Positions 4,739 through 6,165 of a stretch of 6,165 bases of DNA are shown piece by piece. The first letter of the stretch is position 1; every line of letters begins with the position of its first letter. The stretch is from NCBI GenBank assembly GCA_945982465.1, contig CAMFSB010000107.1, forward strand, positions 1-6,165. Direction: 5' to 3'. Under the pieces are notes generated by a model. That model did not search any database. It was not told the DNA's origin and saw only the letters and a list, made by a program, of their open reading frames with translations. Position numbers and translations under genes: made by a program. The DNA comes from an uncultured Faecalibacterium sp. (lineage in GTDB: Bacteria > Bacillota > Clostridia > Oscillospirales > Ruminococcaceae).

Positions 4739-6034
4739 ATGAAACTTGTCAACACCGAATATCCCGAAGCCGGCCTTTGCAGGCTGACGCTGAGCGCGAC
4801 CGCCGAGGAGCTGGAAGCGGGCGCTCAGGCGGTATACGAACGTACCCGCGACAACTACATCATCAAAGGCTTCGCGAAAGGTGAGGCGGACCGCGCGCAG
4901 ATCGAAGCGGACCGCGGCGAGCATGTGTTCTGGTACGACGCCATCAACGATATTATGGACCGCGACGTGCCGGCCATTCTGGAGCAGGTGATCGCGGTCG
5001 TTTTGGTGGTTGTGGTGGGGGTGGGCTGGTTCGTCCTGGTCTGCGTGTATTTTGTGGATGGCTTTGTGGCCACCGCCCTGCTGGCGCTGGTGCCCCACCT
5101 GAAGCTGACCCAGTACACCGGCTTTACCGCCAAGTGCGTGCCCGCCCCCACCACCGACAAGGAAGTGGAGGCCACCATTGAGCGCCGCCGCGCCGCCAAG
5201 GCCGAGCTTGTGCCCCACAAGGGTCCGGCCGTCAAGGGCAACACGGTCCATCTGAGCTACACCGGCTATCTGGACGGCAAGGAGTTTTCCGGCGGAAAGG
5301 CCGAAAATCAGGCCATCGAGCTGGGCCGCGGCCGCATGATCCCCGGCTTTGAGGATCAGATTTTGGGCCACCAGGCCGGCGATACCTTTGAGATCAGCGT
5401 GACCTTCCCGCCCAACTACGCCAACCGCGCGCTGGCCGGCAAGCCGGCGGTGTTCCAGGCGAAGCTCGAGGATGTGTGCGTGCGCCAGATCCCGGCGCTG
5501 AACTCCGACCTGGCGAAAAAGCTGGACCCCAGCTGCGAAACGGTGGACGACCTGCGCGCCGCGGTGCGCAAGCAGCTGGAGACCAACAAGCACGCCTCCG
5601 CTTTGGGCCGCGCCCGCAGCGAGCTGCTGAGCCAGCTGGCCGCCCACGCCGAAGGCGACGTGGCCAGCGTGCTGGTGGACCGGGAGTATTCCGCCCAGCT
5701 GCAGCAGTTCCAGGCCACGCTGCAGATGCAGCGCATGACCATGGACATGTTCCTCAAGCAGGTGCACCAGACCCGCGAGGAGTTTTCGGCCCGGGTGCGG
5801 CAGAACGCCGAGCGCAATGTGCGCCTGAACGCCGCCTTGCAGGCCGTGGCCGAGCAGGAGCATCTGGGCCCCACCGACGAGGAGCTGAACGCCGAGATCG
5901 CCACCCGCGCCGAGCGCTTGAAAAAAACGGTGGAGGAATATCTGGCCAGCCAGGATCAGGAGCTGATCCGCAAGAGCATGGCCCGCCAGCGCGCCACCCA
6001 GTTTGTAATGGAGCATTCCACCATCGAGGAATGA
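4739..6034 (+). CDS. tig: Trigger-factor-like chaperone / peptidyl-prolyl isomerase
   Basis: At 431 residues it has normal trigger-factor length. In other bacteria this protein docks at the ribosomal exit tunnel and shields nascent chains. Residues 1-80 form the ribosome-binding domain, but the docking signature GFRxGKxP reads GFAKGEAD (44-51): the Arg, second Lys and Pro are lost. Residues 84-106 are an unbroken hydrophobic run (VIAVVLVVVV, then GVGWFVLVCVYFV), able to span a membrane, where other trigger factors have a mostly polar linker. The FKBP-type domain (about 155-250) is well kept (TGYLDGKEFSGGKAE, GRGRMIPGFEDQILGHQAGD, VTFPPNYA). The helical chaperone arms fill about 252-431. GGAGG at 4726-4730, 8 bases before ATG, supports the start. 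The gene is monocistronic, without the clpP/clpX neighbours common in Firmicutes. Confidence 0.92.
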   Translation: MKLVNTEYPEAGLCRLTLSATAEELEAGAQAVYERTRDNYIIKGFAKGEADRAQIEADRGEHVFWYDAINDIMDRDVPAILEQVIAVVLVVVVGVGWFVLVCVYFVDGFVATALLALVPHLKLTQYTGFTAKCVPAPTTDKEVEATIERRRAAKAELVPHKGPAVKGNTVHLSYTGYLDGKEFSGGKAENQAIELGRGRMIPGFEDQILGHQAGDTFEISVTFPPNYANRALAGKPAVFQAKLEDVCVRQIPALNSDLAKKLDPSCETVDDLRAAVRKQLETNKHASALGRARSELLSQLAAHAEGDVASVLVDREYSAQLQQFQATLQMQRMTMDMFLKQVHQTREEFSARVRQNAERNVRLNAALQAVAEQEHLGPTDEELNAEIATRAERLKKTVEEYLASQDQELIRKSMARQRATQFVMEHSTIEE

Positions 6035-6056
6035 CCCCCCGCTCGCAATACTTACC

Positions 6057-6088
6057 GCGCCGCACCCAAACGGGTGCGGCGCTTTTTT
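6057..6088 (+). terminator. Intrinsic terminator of tig
   Basis: A perfect 11-bp stem, GCGCCGCACCC (6057-6067) with GGGTGCGGCGC (6072-6082), has an AAAC loop and is followed directly by six T. It lies 22 bases after the stop codon and shows that tig is not co-transcribed with any gene to the right. Confidence 0.95.
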
Positions 6089-6154
6089 GCGGGGCGGCGC
6101 GGGGCGGGCACCGCTCCGGGGCAGGGTCTGGCCGCCGGCACGGTGTTGCGCCGT

Positions 6155-6165
6155 GGGGGGGGGGG
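6155..6165. repeat. Terminal run of 11 G at the window end
   Basis: The window ends in an uninterrupted G homopolymer after very GC-rich non-coding sequence. This is most simply a contig end where assembly or sequencing failed. The true length of the run cannot be known from here. Confidence 0.6.

Noticed and set aside
4985..5060. Two compensating frameshifts or a local inversion as the cause of the hydrophobic run in tig
   Set aside because: Both other plus-strand frames and the three frames of the reverse complement of this stretch give nothing resembling a trigger factor, and the codon pattern stays in frame. Base errors still cannot be excluded.
4712..6016. Minus-strand 434-codon frame opposite tig
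   Set aside because: It is antisense shadow in high-GC DNA. The plus strand has trigger-factor domains, a promoter, a ribosome site and a terminator.
1..6165. CRISPR array, insertion sequence or defence system
   Set aside because: No spaced repeat series, transposase, nuclease or toxin-antitoxin pair is visible on either strand.

Overview
The window looks like chromosomal DNA of a GC-rich Firmicute, probably class Clostridia and possibly an Oscillospiraceae/Ruminococcaceae-type gut bacterium. This rests on strong GGAGG-type ribosome sites, clear TTGACA/TATAAT-type promoters in AT-rich islands, G/C-rich third codon positions, and a trigger factor of clostridial style. The genus is inference. 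The window ends in a run of 11 G, which suggests a contig end.

Left edge (1-558): a minus-strand gene appears to start at 56 and leave the window. It has a good ribosome site and a likely promoter about 240 bases upstream, so its leader is long. Terminator-like hairpins of the next gene follow at 453-526.

Sugar-type oxidation locus (559-4059): a minus-strand LacI-family repressor is divergent from a two-gene plus-strand operon. The operon encodes an NAD-type medium-chain dehydrogenase of the 'SAGTE' subgroup, which lacks the usual zinc ligands, and a Gfo/Idh/MocA oxidoreductase. The second ATG overlaps the first stop codon (TAATG). A LacI-type operator lies on the predicted transcription start of the operon, so the divergent repressor probably controls it. 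The two enzymes probably act in sequence or together on a sugar, polyol or glycoside. No transporter, kinase or hydrolase is present to name the substrate.

tRNA region (4060-4460): a minus-strand tRNA-Arg(ACG) has its own strong promoter and terminator. The last 20 bases of the tRNA (T-loop to CCA) plus one flanking base recur 209 bases downstream in the direction of tRNA transcription, again directly followed by a terminator-like hairpin. Three further hairpins lie between the copies. This is the layout expected of a very small element or remnant inserted at a tRNA 3' end, or of a lost tandem tRNA. The tRNA also has a U4-U69 mismatch whose 3' base lies in the repeated part.

Right part (4461-6165): a GC-rich intergenic stretch leads to a promoter and a gene for a trigger-factor-like chaperone (tig) that ends in a strong terminator. 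The protein keeps its FKBP-type and C-terminal domains. Its ribosome-docking motif is altered, and it carries an unbroken hydrophobic run of about 23 residues where other trigger factors are mostly polar. That run and the tRNA-end repeat are the two most unusual things in the window.
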